Below, one piece after another: positions 35,580 through 44,600 of a stretch of 64,000 bases of DNA. This DNA is from CBDFNN01 sp965250215 (lineage in GTDB: Bacteria; Bacteroidota; Rhodothermia; Rhodothermales; DATKEJ01): positions 2,108,001 through 2,172,000 of the forward strand of contig CBDFNN010000004.1 of the NCBI GenBank assembly GCA_965250215.1, read 5' to 3'. The first letter of the stretch is position 1, and each line of letters starts with the position of its first letter. The translations under genes were made by a program, and so were the position numbers. The notes under the pieces were generated by a model. The model was not told the DNA's origin. It saw nothing but the letters and a program-made list of their open reading frames with translations, and searched no databases.

Positions 35580-36042
35580 GATGAATCGGGTGAAAGATTC
35601 TTAGAGAAATTCCAAAGAGTAGGCCAAGACAATGTATAAGCCTGAATAGATGAAAATCAACACTTGGGAGATTTATAGCCCATCTCCCTTTATCTCGGCG
35701 AACGATTATCTGAACGTTTGGCTGCCCAACAAGGGAGGTCCTGCTGGATACCACTATGGAGACTTCAATTTAAGTAGCGACGTCACCTCCTTTGATTGCC
35801 TAAATGTCTGGTTGCCTTCCAACGGTCAGGCCTCGCATTACCCTGAAAGCTTGTATGTGCTGCACGAGTCGGCATCGTCATCCCTCGCATTGCGCAGTTC
35901 ATTGGAGATTTGAACTGCAAGATCTCTCAGCCCACCTGACGGTCTCCTCGCTACCACGTGTTCTGTGATTTGCCAAAGTTTTCACCCTCTATTCCTTTTT
36001 TCACGTGTGAGAGATTTGTATTCTTGGATTGAATTTTATTCT
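35580..36042. other. Divergent region holding a decayed gene fragment
   Basis: About 460 bases between the VCBS gene (minus) and the pterin dehydratase gene (plus). It contains the dockerin-like fragment listed separately and, near its right end, the presumed promoter of the pcd-nuoN transcript. No other gene is seen. Confidence 0.45.
35650..35913 (+). pseudogene. Remnant of a dockerin-like secreted protein tail
   Basis: An open frame of 87 codons. It contains two imperfect copies of a motif typical of Bacteroidota extracellular protein tails: ANDYLNVWLPNKGGPAGYHY then GDFNLSSDVTSFDCLNVWLP and SNGQASHYPE. In intact proteins such pairs (GDxNxDGxVxxxDxNxWLPNxGxxSQxP) form a dockerin/EF-hand-like end of a large secreted protein. 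Here a stop codon precedes the first Met at once, there is no signal peptide, the second copy has lost the calcium-type DG residues, and translation runs on past the motif into unrelated sequence. I take it as the eroded 3' end of a lost gene. It could also be a short expressed peptide, but this is less likely. Confidence 0.45.
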
Positions 36043-36336
36043 ATGAGAGAAGCACTAAATACAGACGAGATAGAAGACAGGCTTTCTGACTTGGATGGCT
36101 GGTCTTTTGGCGATGACAGCCTTTTGAAGGAGTTTAGTTTTACGAATTTCCGCGAGGCAATCGCCTTTCTCTTGAAAGTCTCATTTGAAGCAGAAGAACT
36201 ATTTCACCATCCCGAGATTTTCAATGTTTACAACACTGTGAAGCTGACACTCAGAACTCACGATGCAGGTAACAAAGTAAGTGACTTGGATTTTCAATTA
36301 GCCAGGGCAATTGATGCCTTGAGCGCAGACCAATAG
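36043..36336 (+). CDS. Pterin-4a-carbinolamine dehydratase family protein
   Basis: 97 residues from the ATG at 36043 (MREALNTDEIEDRLSDLDGW); the frame is open 26 codons further upstream, but that part looks non-coding. The active-site region of the family is clear: SFEAEELFHHPEIFNVYNTV followed by KLTLRTHDAGNKVSDLDFQL. The pair of His in HHPE are catalytic in PCD/DCoH proteins, which dehydrate 4a-hydroxytetrahydropterin. The gene ends one base before the nuoN start codon, so both are translated from one message. From memory, a pcd homologue has been reported among complex I genes of Rhodothermus marinus, so this link is likely lineage-specific. Its role beside complex I is not known. Confidence 0.88.
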   Translation: MREALNTDEIEDRLSDLDGWSFGDDSLLKEFSFTNFREAIAFLLKVSFEAEELFHHPEIFNVYNTVKLTLRTHDAGNKVSDLDFQLARAIDALSADQ

Positions 36337-36337
36337 T

Positions 36338-37813
36338 ATGTACGATTCCTTAGGCGCTGACGTCCTGTCGATCTATCCCATGCTCATAGTGGGTTTGATG
36401 GGCATCATTGTAATTGTCATCGATTGCTTTAACAATGACTCTAAGCTAATTCCCTTTTTGGCTATCGCAGCGCTTCTGACTGCCGGTGTAGTTGAGTTTG
36501 CCCATATGGGATCCACGGGTTTTTCTTTTATGAATACCGTCAGAGTGGGAGGGATTGCTTCATACATCAATATCGTGCTGATCATTTCAGCTGGAATCAG
36601 TATTGCATTGTCCGTTCCCTATCTGGAGCAGATCAAGCATAACTATGGAGAAGTCTACGCTCTGATTTTGTTTGCCACCTTGGGAGCCATGGTGCTGGCC
36701 TCGGCCAACAATATGATCGTTGTCTTTGTTGGTCTGGAAACGATGTCGATCTGCCTATATATTTTGGCAGGTCTCGTTCGGGATGAACTTGGCTCTGTTG
36801 AGAGTGCTCTGAAGTATTTCTTGCTAGGAGCTTTTTCAACTGGCTTTTTTCTTTACGGAATCGCACTCATTTATGGCGCAACAGGCACGATGTCTCTACC
36901 AGGTATTGCCGCAGCTCTCCTTGCCAATGGCTATAGCATGATGTTCTGGCTCGGTCTGGCTCTACTCTTGGTAGGCTTTTTCTTCAAAGTTGCAGCGGTA
37001 CCCTTTCATATGTGGACTCCAGATGTTTATCAAGGGGCTCCGACAACACTCACCGGATTCATGGCAACGGCCTCGAAAGCCGCAGCCTTTGCCTCTCTGC
37101 TCATCATTCTTTGGCATCTATTCCCAGCTCAAAACTTGGCGGTAAGCAATCTTCTCGCCGTTGTTGCAGTCATAACCATGGTGGTTGGGAATTTCCTCGC
37201 TATTAAGCAGGACAACGTGAAGCGGATGCTTGCCTATTCATCGGTGGCCCATGCGGGTTATATCTTAGTAGGTCTTGTATCAGGAAATGCAGAGGGATAT
37301 TCCGGTGTTCTATTCTACCTCTTGATATATACTCTGATGAACCTAGGTGCCTTTGGCGTTATGGCGATACTCGAATGGGATGAGCAGCTTGGAAGAGTTC
37401 AAACATTGAACTCGCTTGCTGGTGTTGGAATCCGTCGACCTTTTCTGGGAGTATGCATGGCATTCTTCATGTTCAGTCTGACTGGATTTCCGCCTTTTGC
37501 TGGATTCATTGGAAAGCTTCGAGTTTTCATGCCGGCCATTGAGTCCGGATTCTTGTGGCTGGCCATCATTGGCTTCCTTGCCTCTGTCGTATCTGCTTAT
37601 TACTATTTGCGAGTCCTTGTATACATGTTCATGAAGTCGCCCAACGAGGAGGCTGATCAAAGATCCTTCGCCAAGGTTGGTGCTACTTTACCTTTGATTT
37701 CAGCCGTAGTTCTAGGTATCTGTGCTGCCTCGCAGCTCGGCCTATCTATTTTCCCGGCTCCGGCGATCGAGATGATAGATTCGTTTTTCCTTACGCAGGT
37801 GACTCTTCCATAG
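36338..37813 (+). CDS. nuoN: NADH-quinone oxidoreductase subunit N
   Basis: A 491-residue antiporter-like subunit of complex I. It shows the helix-5 Glu in VFVGLETMSICLYILAGLVR, the helix-7 Lys in KVAAVPFHMWTPDVYQGAPT, TLTGFMATASKAAAFASLLI, and YSSVAHAGYILVGLVSGNAE, all as in NuoN (ND2). It is one base behind the pterin dehydratase gene and 16.3 kb from nuoM. Length and all motifs are normal, so it should be functional in spite of its separate site. Confidence 0.95.
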   Translation: MYDSLGADVLSIYPMLIVGLMGIIVIVIDCFNNDSKLIPFLAIAALLTAGVVEFAHMGSTGFSFMNTVRVGGIASYINIVLIISAGISIALSVPYLEQIKHNYGEVYALILFATLGAMVLASANNMIVVFVGLETMSICLYILAGLVRDELGSVESALKYFLLGAFSTGFFLYGIALIYGATGTMSLPGIAAALLANGYSMMFWLGLALLLVGFFFKVAAVPFHMWTPDVYQGAPTTLTGFMATASKAAAFASLLIILWHLFPAQNLAVSNLLAVVAVITMVVGNFLAIKQDNVKRMLAYSSVAHAGYILVGLVSGNAEGYSGVLFYLLIYTLMNLGAFGVMAILEWDEQLGRVQTLNSLAGVGIRRPFLGVCMAFFMFSLTGFPPFAGFIGKLRVFMPAIESGFLWLAIIGFLASVVSAYYYLRVLVYMFMKSPNEEADQRSFAKVGATLPLISAVVLGICAASQLGLSIFPAPAIEMIDSFFLTQVTLP

Positions 37814-37832
37814 AGTCTAAACAAAAAGTCAT

Positions 37833-38393
37833 ATGGCCAAGTCCCTCGCCGAAGAGTATCTACCCACGGCACCACAACATGGCCTTTACGTAGGGGAAAG
37901 AATTCCCAGCTCCATTTTGCGCAATGCGCTTCGAGACTATGCGTCGGGTTATGACGCCAAGGAGGTACTTGCTCTTTTCGATGCTACGCTGATGAAATCT
38001 GGCAAAGATGGAATCGTCTTTCTAAAGGATAGATTTGTATACCAGAATACAGATTTCGACAGCCCTCGAGAAGTTCGCTATGACGATGTCATTCAAATAG
38101 AAAGAAAGCGGAAATTTCTCGGTGGCTATCGCTTGCTTCTAGAAGTCAACGCGGGTTCAGCGACCGTAACCCACGAATTGGACTTTTCTGGAAAGGGTGG
38201 GGCCTCCGAATATGTCAAGCGATTCCTCTACGAGGCATCTCTTCAATCCTTGGATGTTGGAAGTCCAAGGGAGGATCTTGATAAAGAAAGAGCTCGGTCG
38301 GTACAGATTGCACTTGAGAAACTCTTGGATCAAGGATTGCTTTCTGAAAAGGAGCTTTCAGCTATGTTTGAGGCATTTAGGACTGGAGGTTAG
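37833..38393 (+). CDS. Hypothetical protein with SHOCT-like C-terminal helix
   Basis: A 186-residue soluble protein that starts 19 bases after nuoN, so it is probably in the same transcript. The middle (residues 55-115) looks like a small PH-type/beta domain (DGIVFLKDRFVYQNTDFDSP, REVRYDDVIQIERKRKFLGG, YRLLLEVNAGSATVTHELDF). The last 35 residues (SVQIALEKLLDQGLLSEKEL SAMFEAF) resemble the short SHOCT oligomerisation motif. There is no signal peptide or membrane helix. I do not know a named function; bacterial PH-like plus SHOCT proteins are often general peripheral proteins. Confidence 0.7.
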   Translation: MAKSLAEEYLPTAPQHGLYVGERIPSSILRNALRDYASGYDAKEVLALFDATLMKSGKDGIVFLKDRFVYQNTDFDSPREVRYDDVIQIERKRKFLGGYRLLLEVNAGSATVTHELDFSGKGGASEYVKRFLYEASLQSLDVGSPREDLDKERARSVQIALEKLLDQGLLSEKELSAMFEAFRTGG

Positions 38394-38688
38394 AGACCTA
38401 GAGAATGGATTCTAGGATCTAGAATAGTCCGCCCCTTTTTCAGGGACTTTGATATCAACCATGAATGGCCAGAGGCAAGCACTCATTCTGGGTGGAGGCC
38501 TCTTGATGCAATTCCTCAGCAGCTGACCCAGAGTATCCAGCCCCAGCCTTTAGGATCTGACCTCCATTACCTAGTATCTATCATCTAGTCTCAAATATCT
38601 AGTTATCAGAAGCGCTTTTTCTGTGTAGTCTTCGGGAATACGGTCGATTAATCAAGGGCAGAGGATCTACCGCTTCGTAAGCATGTAG
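38394..38688. other. CTAG-rich intergenic region
   Basis: About 295 bases with no coding frame. Both ends are rich in CTAG and TCTAG/CTAGA words (38395-38425 and 38565-38605), including the palindrome ATTCTAGGATCTAGAAT near 38409-38425. The middle part (38426-38560) is ordinary in composition and shows nothing I can name. Confidence 0.45.
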
Positions 38689-40332
38689 GTGGGTGTTTTT
38701 CAATTCCCACACCGCCTGATGCGCCAATTAATTCGCAACTTTACCTTTAATACGAAGGACGATATTTTGTCCGGCCTTACGGTTGCGCTCGCTCTCGTTC
38801 CGGAAGCAGTTGCATTCGCATTCGTAGCCGGAATCGATCCACTTGTCGGCCTCTACGGAGCGTTTATCATGGGCATCGTCACGTCACTTTTTGGAGGCCG
38901 ACCAGGGATGATTTCAGGTGCCACCGGTGCTATGGCCGTTGTGATGGTTCATTTGATTCAGCAGGGAAATGCAGCGGGACTTGCGTTAGCACAGCCCATT
39001 CAAAACCTTGGACTGCAGTGGCTATTCATCACGCTTCTTATTGTGGGTGGTATTCAAGTCATGGCGGGCGCCTTCAAGCTTGGAAAATTCGTACGACTAA
39101 TTCCTCATCCGGTGATGATGGGGTTTGTCAATGGTCTCGCCATCGTGATTTTTCTCTCTCAGCTCGAGATGTTTCAGGTTAGGTCAGGAGGCGAGATGTC
39201 TTGGCTTCAAGGTGGTCCCTTATACATCATGCTTGGGCTCATAGCGCTCACCATGGCCATAATGTACCTTCTTCCCAGACTGACCAAGAAGATACCTGCA
39301 GCTCTTGTGGCGATTATTGTGGTGGCATGCGTCACGATTTTTGGAGGTCTAGATGTCAGCACGGTTGGGTCCTTTATTCGCGACGGAGGAGGAGAGGGAC
39401 TTCAAGGTGGACTGCCAAGCTTTCAGCTCCAGATTTTTACACTCTTCGAGACGATCTCTGGTCACCTCGGTCTGATTGTAACTACAGCATTTCTTCTAGC
39501 AGCCGTCGGGTTGATAGAGTCACTGATGACACTCAATTTGGTGGATGAAATGACCAACACAAGGGGTAGCGGAAATCGAGAGTGCGTAGCTCAGGGTGGA
39601 GCCAATATTTTGAGTGGATTGTTCGGAGGAATGGGTGGCTGCGCGATGATCGGTCAGTCGATCATAAACATAAACTCTGGTGGGCGGGGTCGACTTTCCG
39701 GAGCAACAGCAGCGATTGCCCTGTTGTGTTTCATTCTCTTCGGAGCTCCTTTGATTGAGCAGATTCCGATTGCCGGTCTGGTGGGCGTTATGTTCATGGT
39801 TGTAGTCGGGACATTTGCATGGAGTAGTTTCCGCATAATGAATAAGATTCCTGCAGCTGATGCTGTTGTTCTAATTACCGTCTCAGCGATTACGGTTTGG
39901 CAAGACCTCGCAATTGCGGTTCTCGTCGGAGTAATCATGTCGGCCCTCGTTTTTGCATGGAAGAGCGCAACAATGATTCGTGCGAGAAAACGAGTTAAGG
40001 AAGATGGGACAAAGGTCTACGAAATTTGGGGGCCGCTATTCTTTGGCTCGGTTACGGCTTTCAATTCCAAGTTCGATCCCTTAATGGATCCAGAAAATAT
40101 CGAGATTGACTTTATAGAGTCGAGGGTAAGCGATCACTCCGGGGTAGAGGCCATTAGAAGCGTAACTAACAAGTACCGAAAGGAAGGGAAGAAGGTGAAA
40201 CTTACACACCTAAGTCCTGAATGTGTGACTTTGCTTCAGAAGAACAGCTCGAACTTCAATAAGGTCATCGAACAGTCTATTGACGATCCGAGATATTTTG
40301 TCGTAACTGACCTAGTGGACGCCGATATTTAG
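38689..40332 (+). CDS. SulP-family anion transporter with STAS domain
   Basis: A 547-residue membrane protein. The transport domain begins DDILSGLTVALALVPEAVAF AFVAGI, the hallmark of SulP/SLC26 proteins, then GLYGAFIMGIVTSLFGGRPG MISGATGAMAVV and RLIPHPVMMGFVNGLAIVIF. A cytoplasmic STAS domain occupies the last 110 residues (YEIWGPLFFGSVTAFNSKFD; IEIDFIESRVSDHSGVEAIR). Substrates in the family include sulfate, bicarbonate and dicarboxylates; which one applies here is not known. The longest reading starts with GTG; the ATG at 38719 (MRQLIRNFTFNTKDD) is an equally good start. Confidence 0.92.
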   Translation: MGVFQFPHRLMRQLIRNFTFNTKDDILSGLTVALALVPEAVAFAFVAGIDPLVGLYGAFIMGIVTSLFGGRPGMISGATGAMAVVMVHLIQQGNAAGLALAQPIQNLGLQWLFITLLIVGGIQVMAGAFKLGKFVRLIPHPVMMGFVNGLAIVIFLSQLEMFQVRSGGEMSWLQGGPLYIMLGLIALTMAIMYLLPRLTKKIPAALVAIIVVACVTIFGGLDVSTVGSFIRDGGGEGLQGGLPSFQLQIFTLFETISGHLGLIVTTAFLLAAVGLIESLMTLNLVDEMTNTRGSGNRECVAQGGANILSGLFGGMGGCAMIGQSIININSGGRGRLSGATAAIALLCFILFGAPLIEQIPIAGLVGVMFMVVVGTFAWSSFRIMNKIPAADAVVLITVSAITVWQDLAIAVLVGVIMSALVFAWKSATMIRARKRVKEDGTKVYEIWGPLFFGSVTAFNSKFDPLMDPENIEIDFIESRVSDHSGVEAIRSVTNKYRKEGKKVKLTHLSPECVTLLQKNSSNFNKVIEQSIDDPRYFVVTDLVDADI

Positions 40333-40390
40333 CCCACTCTCATAAGAACAATAGGTCAACTGCTCAAATTAGCCAGAAAAGCTAGAAGAG

Positions 40391-40798
40391 CTATCCTATG
40401 ACTTCAGCGATCCTCTCGATCAACTGATCCTTCGTAAAGGGCTTCCCCAAATAGGCATCGAAACCATAGCTGAGAAAACGCTCGTCGTCCCCAGGAAGGG
40501 CATAGGCCGTAAGTGCTAAAATCGGAGTTGATTGATTTGGCGTCGTCTCCCGAGCGTGGCCAAGAAGATCGATACCGGATTTGTCCGCGCCCAAGTTGAT
40601 GTCCATCAGAATACCGTCAAAGGATCTGGACTGGATCTCGCGCTCGGCTTCGATGGGATCTGAGACTTTGGTAACATCATATCTCTTGCGCAACATTCTC
40701 CCGACAAGAATAAGAGTCTCGGGATTGTCTTCGACCAAAAGAAGGGAAAGTTTGTCTTCACTTTCTCCAATTGGCTCGATGCTCCTTTTACCATTCAT
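40391..40798 (-). CDS. Single-domain response regulator (CheY-like)
   Basis: About 135 residues from the ATG at 40798. It consists of a receiver domain only: acidic residues in SLLLVEDNPETLILVGRML, phospho-acceptor Asp in FDGILMDINLGADKSGIDLL, conserved Thr/Ala in ILALTAYALPGD and Lys in FDAYLGKPFTKDQLIERIAE. The frame stays open far upstream, but that part runs through the tRNA-Asp gene and cannot be coding; starts at 40828 or 40924 remain possible. No histidine kinase is adjacent. It may act as an output-less phosphate shuttle in a phosphorelay. Confidence 0.85.
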   Translation of the reverse strand: MNGKRSIEPIGESEDKLSLLLVEDNPETLILVGRMLRKRYDVTKVSDPIEAEREIQSRSFDGILMDINLGADKSGIDLLGHARETTPNQSTPILALTAYALPGDDERFLSYGFDAYLGKPFTKDQLIERIAEVIG

Positions 40799-40970
40799 GG
40801 GTATTAAGGGCTTAGAAGGAATGTCCATACAAGTGGCACTTGTGAGCAATAAAGCTCGTGTTCGGAATTTTTGATCACTAGAAGTTGCCTCGGGATCAAT
40901 AAGACTATGTGCCAATGAATGCATAGTTCCGTTATGCAAGGGCAACGGTTCACCTACTTCTTCTGCATTG

Positions 40971-41044
40971 CGGTCCGGACGAGACTCGAACTCGCGACCT
41001 CCAGCGTGACAGGCTGGCATTCTAACCAACTGAACTACCGGACC
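40971..41044 (-). tRNA. tRNA-Asp (anticodon GUC)
   Basis: A complete cloverleaf on the minus strand. The acceptor arms are GGTCCGG (5' end at 41044) and CCGGACC, with discriminator G as expected for tRNA-Asp. The D arm contains TTCAGTTGGTTAGAA, the anticodon stem is CCAGC/GCTGG with loop CTGTCAC (anticodon GTC), and the T arm has GGTTCGA-type sequence (CGAGTTCGAGTCTCG). Only part of the CCA end is encoded (CA after the discriminator), so it is completed after transcription. Confidence 0.95.
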
Positions 41045-41164
41045 GTAATTGGCTTCCGAAGATCGGAAATGATTCACTGTATAACAAGAAACAATTCGAT
41101 GGTTTCGTGGAATTAATGTTAATCTTCATTCTCGCACACTTTTTTTCAGCTATTCCCACCAAAC

Positions 41165-41614
41165 ATGTATCAAAAGACTAAGTATGTTTCATTGTTCTTC
41201 TTAATTCTAGGAGTAGGAGCGTGCTCATCTACACCAGAAATTGTGACAGAAAAGGAGGAAGAGATAAAGGAGGAACTCTCAGAATTTGACATGATGGCAA
41301 AAGAGATTCTTGGAGACGAGGCCAAGGCCGAAGAGTGCTCGACTGGAGAGTATGTATTGGTTTCTATGATCACTCCTGCATCTCAATACAATCCAAACGA
41401 CACCGTTAGTTTTTCGATTGTCAAAGCTGCTGATAAAAGTGTGGTCTATGAGCGAAAGGACTATTTTGGTTCTGTTCAATGGTACGATGACCATCGGCTT
41501 GAGCTTATCCCAGCCATTGGGATTGTCAAAGCGGAGGAGGGACCATCCAGCAAGTTTAGACTAGTATTGAATGCTAGGACGGGATTGATGGAGGAGACGC
41601 AGCGGTCCAAGTAG
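41165..41614 (+). CDS. Predicted lipoprotein, function unknown
   Basis: A 149-residue protein with a lipoprotein signal: KTKYVSLFFLILGVGACSST, where the lipobox is GVGAC and Cys 20 would be lipidated. It is followed by an acidic stretch (EKEEEIKEELSEF) and a small beta-type domain (STGEYVLVSMITPASQYNPN; FSIVKAADKSVVYERKDYFG). The end (LNARTGLMEETQRSK) reads like a surface-exposed strand. No family is recognised. It is 37 bases upstream of the large propeller gene and could be in one transcript with it. Confidence 0.75.
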   Translation: MYQKTKYVSLFFLILGVGACSSTPEIVTEKEEEIKEELSEFDMMAKEILGDEAKAEECSTGEYVLVSMITPASQYNPNDTVSFSIVKAADKSVVYERKDYFGSVQWYDDHRLELIPAIGIVKAEEGPSSKFRLVLNARTGLMEETQRSK

Positions 41615-41651
41615 TGACGAGCAGATCTAAACACGAAATACAAACACGTAT

Positions 41652-44600
41652 ATGATGGGCAGAATTTTTGCGACTGTCATCTCAGTCGCGCTTGTGATGG
41701 GATGGTGGGCCGTCGAAAAAAGCGAAGAGCAGGCGATACATCATCAAGACGCCGATATCAAAAGCGAGGAGCTCGCTTTTGGGAATGAGGCGGCTTTCTC
41801 CTATCCAGACGAATGGGTTCAAACTCAGATGGAGATGAGGACCGCGAAAGGAGACAGCATTCCGAGATATAAAATGGGCTATCAATGGGATGAGTTTCGG
41901 AAGATGCAGATTGCTTCGCGAGGTGCCGTCCAAAAGAGGCTTGACTGGGTCGAGCGCGGTCCCGGTAATGTCCCTGGCAGAACGCGGGCCATTGTTGTTG
42001 ATCCACGAGACTCCTCTGGCGAGACTTGGTTGGCCGGAAGTGTGAGTGGAGGAATATGGAAGACAATCGATGGAGGAGATAACTGGATCTCAATGACGGA
42101 CGACTTTCCTCAGTTGGCTATTTCGACTATGGCTCTGGCGAAGAGCAACCCAGATGTTATCTATGCTGGAACTGGAGAGATTGGATTTCGAAATCTTGGG
42201 GCCGTTTCCGGAAATGGAATCCTGAAATCAGTTGACGGGGGAAATTCTTGGAGCCAACTTGCTTCGACAACGCGCGACAACGGATTCGTCGGAATAAATA
42301 GACTAGCCGTTGATCCTCAAAACGAGAATGTAATTCTGGCCGCAACCACAACTGGAATTTATAGGTCTACAGATGGTGGATCGAGCTTTAGCCGGGTTTT
42401 CGACGGAGGAAATTTTCAAGATCTAAAATCCGACCCAGGAAATTTTAATCGGCTTTACGCAGCTGCACTGGGGCAGGGAGTATATAAGTCAGACGATGCA
42501 GGACAGACTTGGCTCGATATTGGAGCTTCGTTTGTTGACGCCGACAGAATTGAACTGGCAGTATCTCCCTCTTCACCGAGCCATGTCTACGCTGCCGTAT
42601 ACGTAGATCCTGCAAGCGGGAGTTCTTCATCAGCCCTATATCAATCGACTGATTTTGGAGAAACCTTCGCAGAAGTTGGAGGAAATTCCGATGCTCCCGA
42701 CAATTGGTTAGGATCGCAAGGTTGGTATGATAACACGATTATGGTCCATCCCTTTAACCAGAATATCGTCTTTGTAGGTGGAATCCAGCTGTTTAGAATC
42801 GCTGTTCTTGATAATGGTGAGACGACCACGGGGATCAAGCGAATAGTTCAGGACAATACCGCCAGTTTTCTCTCATTCGTCAACTTCACGGCACCCTACT
42901 TAGGAGGTGGCCTTGACCTGGGCACGAATAACGACGCCATCGGCGTAACAGAAAGCGACTTTGTCTCGGTAGAAGTCCGATTTGGTCCAGGCCTTAGCCA
43001 AAAGGCGCATCGCTTCTCTGCACCGGACGGCTCTGGCGTCCCAGCCAGTGATTATGTTTACGAAGACTATTCAGAGGTTCCTTTCCAAGTATGGGACGTT
43101 ACCAACAACAAACAGATAATGGTCTCTTATAGAGATCAAGTAAATGATGGCGCCTTCAATCTGATAGAAAGAGACGACGATGATAATGTTCTCGGCAGGG
43201 AATATCTATTTGTCCAGGCGATCGATTATGACCCAGACAATCCAGACATTAGAGTCGCGACGAGTGGTGGTCATTCTTTCAAGCAAATCTATTTTACCTG
43301 GCCCACATTGACTCCTGGTTCGATTTGGGCACCAAATGACCTTCCTGAATCAAAACTACTGATCGATTGGGGCGATTCCTTCAAACCATTTTGGTCTCAT
43401 ACAAATGTTTCAAGTGGGGACGACGTTCACGTCGATAATCATTTCCTCGAGGCGATTATCGTGGATGCTGGTGCAGAGACCTTTGAAATTCTCAACGGAA
43501 ATGACGGAGGAGTAGGCCTCTCTACCGACGGCAATACGTGGTTTACCAAGTCAGGTGGCTACAATACCTCTCAATTTTACGGCGCCGATAAAAGCCCAAC
43601 GGAACATAAATATGTCGCCGGTGCACAGGACAATGGCTCTTGGGTTTCACCTGTGAATCCTCAAAGTGATACCTCTTGGAATTTCGAAATCGGTGGTGAT
43701 GGGTTCGAGTCGATTTGGAGTCAGGCCAACCCTGATTTACTGATGGCGGGCTTTCAATACAATGGCCTGAGACGATCAACTAACGGAGGAAGTTCATTCA
43801 CCTCGATGCCTAGCTTGGGAGATACCGGCAGAGGGAATGCTGGTTTTGTGACTCGTATCGATCGGTCGCGCCAAGATGGCGAGTTGGTTTTCACTACTAG
43901 TGCTAATGGAATCTGGAAAACAGACAATTGGGGAGACGAGTGGCAGCTTCGTCCTCGTATTGGCTGGTCGGCGAGATCTTGGGCCCAAGCAAGAATAAGT
44001 CTGGCTGATCCTCAGATTGTGTGGGCCTATGGTCGTCCTCCAAGTCTTGTCCCGGGAGACGATCCTGAAGCCGAGCTCTTCTTGTCAGAAGATGGAGGAG
44101 AGTCTTTTCGTAGAATCGACATCTCAGCCGATAGCTTTCCATCTAATACGATAACAAAAATTGCTACCCACCCAAGGGATCCAAATACCGTTTATTTAGC
44201 CTACTCGGTTTTTAACAGATCAAAAATATTTAAATCGACTAATCTTGCTTCGTCTTGGGAGGAGCTCAGTGGCTTCGGATCTGGAGAGGAAAGTAGCAAT
44301 GGATTCCCTGATGTCGCCGTCCTTAGTCTTTTGGTATTGCCTCATGCTGAGAATACCATCTGGGCTGGAACGGAGATTGGGATATATGTATCTGAAGACA
44401 ACGGAGCATCTTGGTCTTACTCAAACTTTGGCCTTCCGGCCGTTGCAATTTGGGATATGAAGACGTCTGGTGACGAGGTCGTCGTCGCGACTTATGGTAG
44501 GGGTTTGTGGACGCTCACTATTCCTGAGCTACTAAATGCTCCACCTCCAACCGTGACCTTAGCCCCACAATTCGCCGACTTCAACCACAACACCGATGGC

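Noticed and set aside
40799..41077. N-terminal extension of the response regulator frame
   Set aside because: The frame runs through the complete tRNA-Asp gene; the words it yields are those of translated tRNA.
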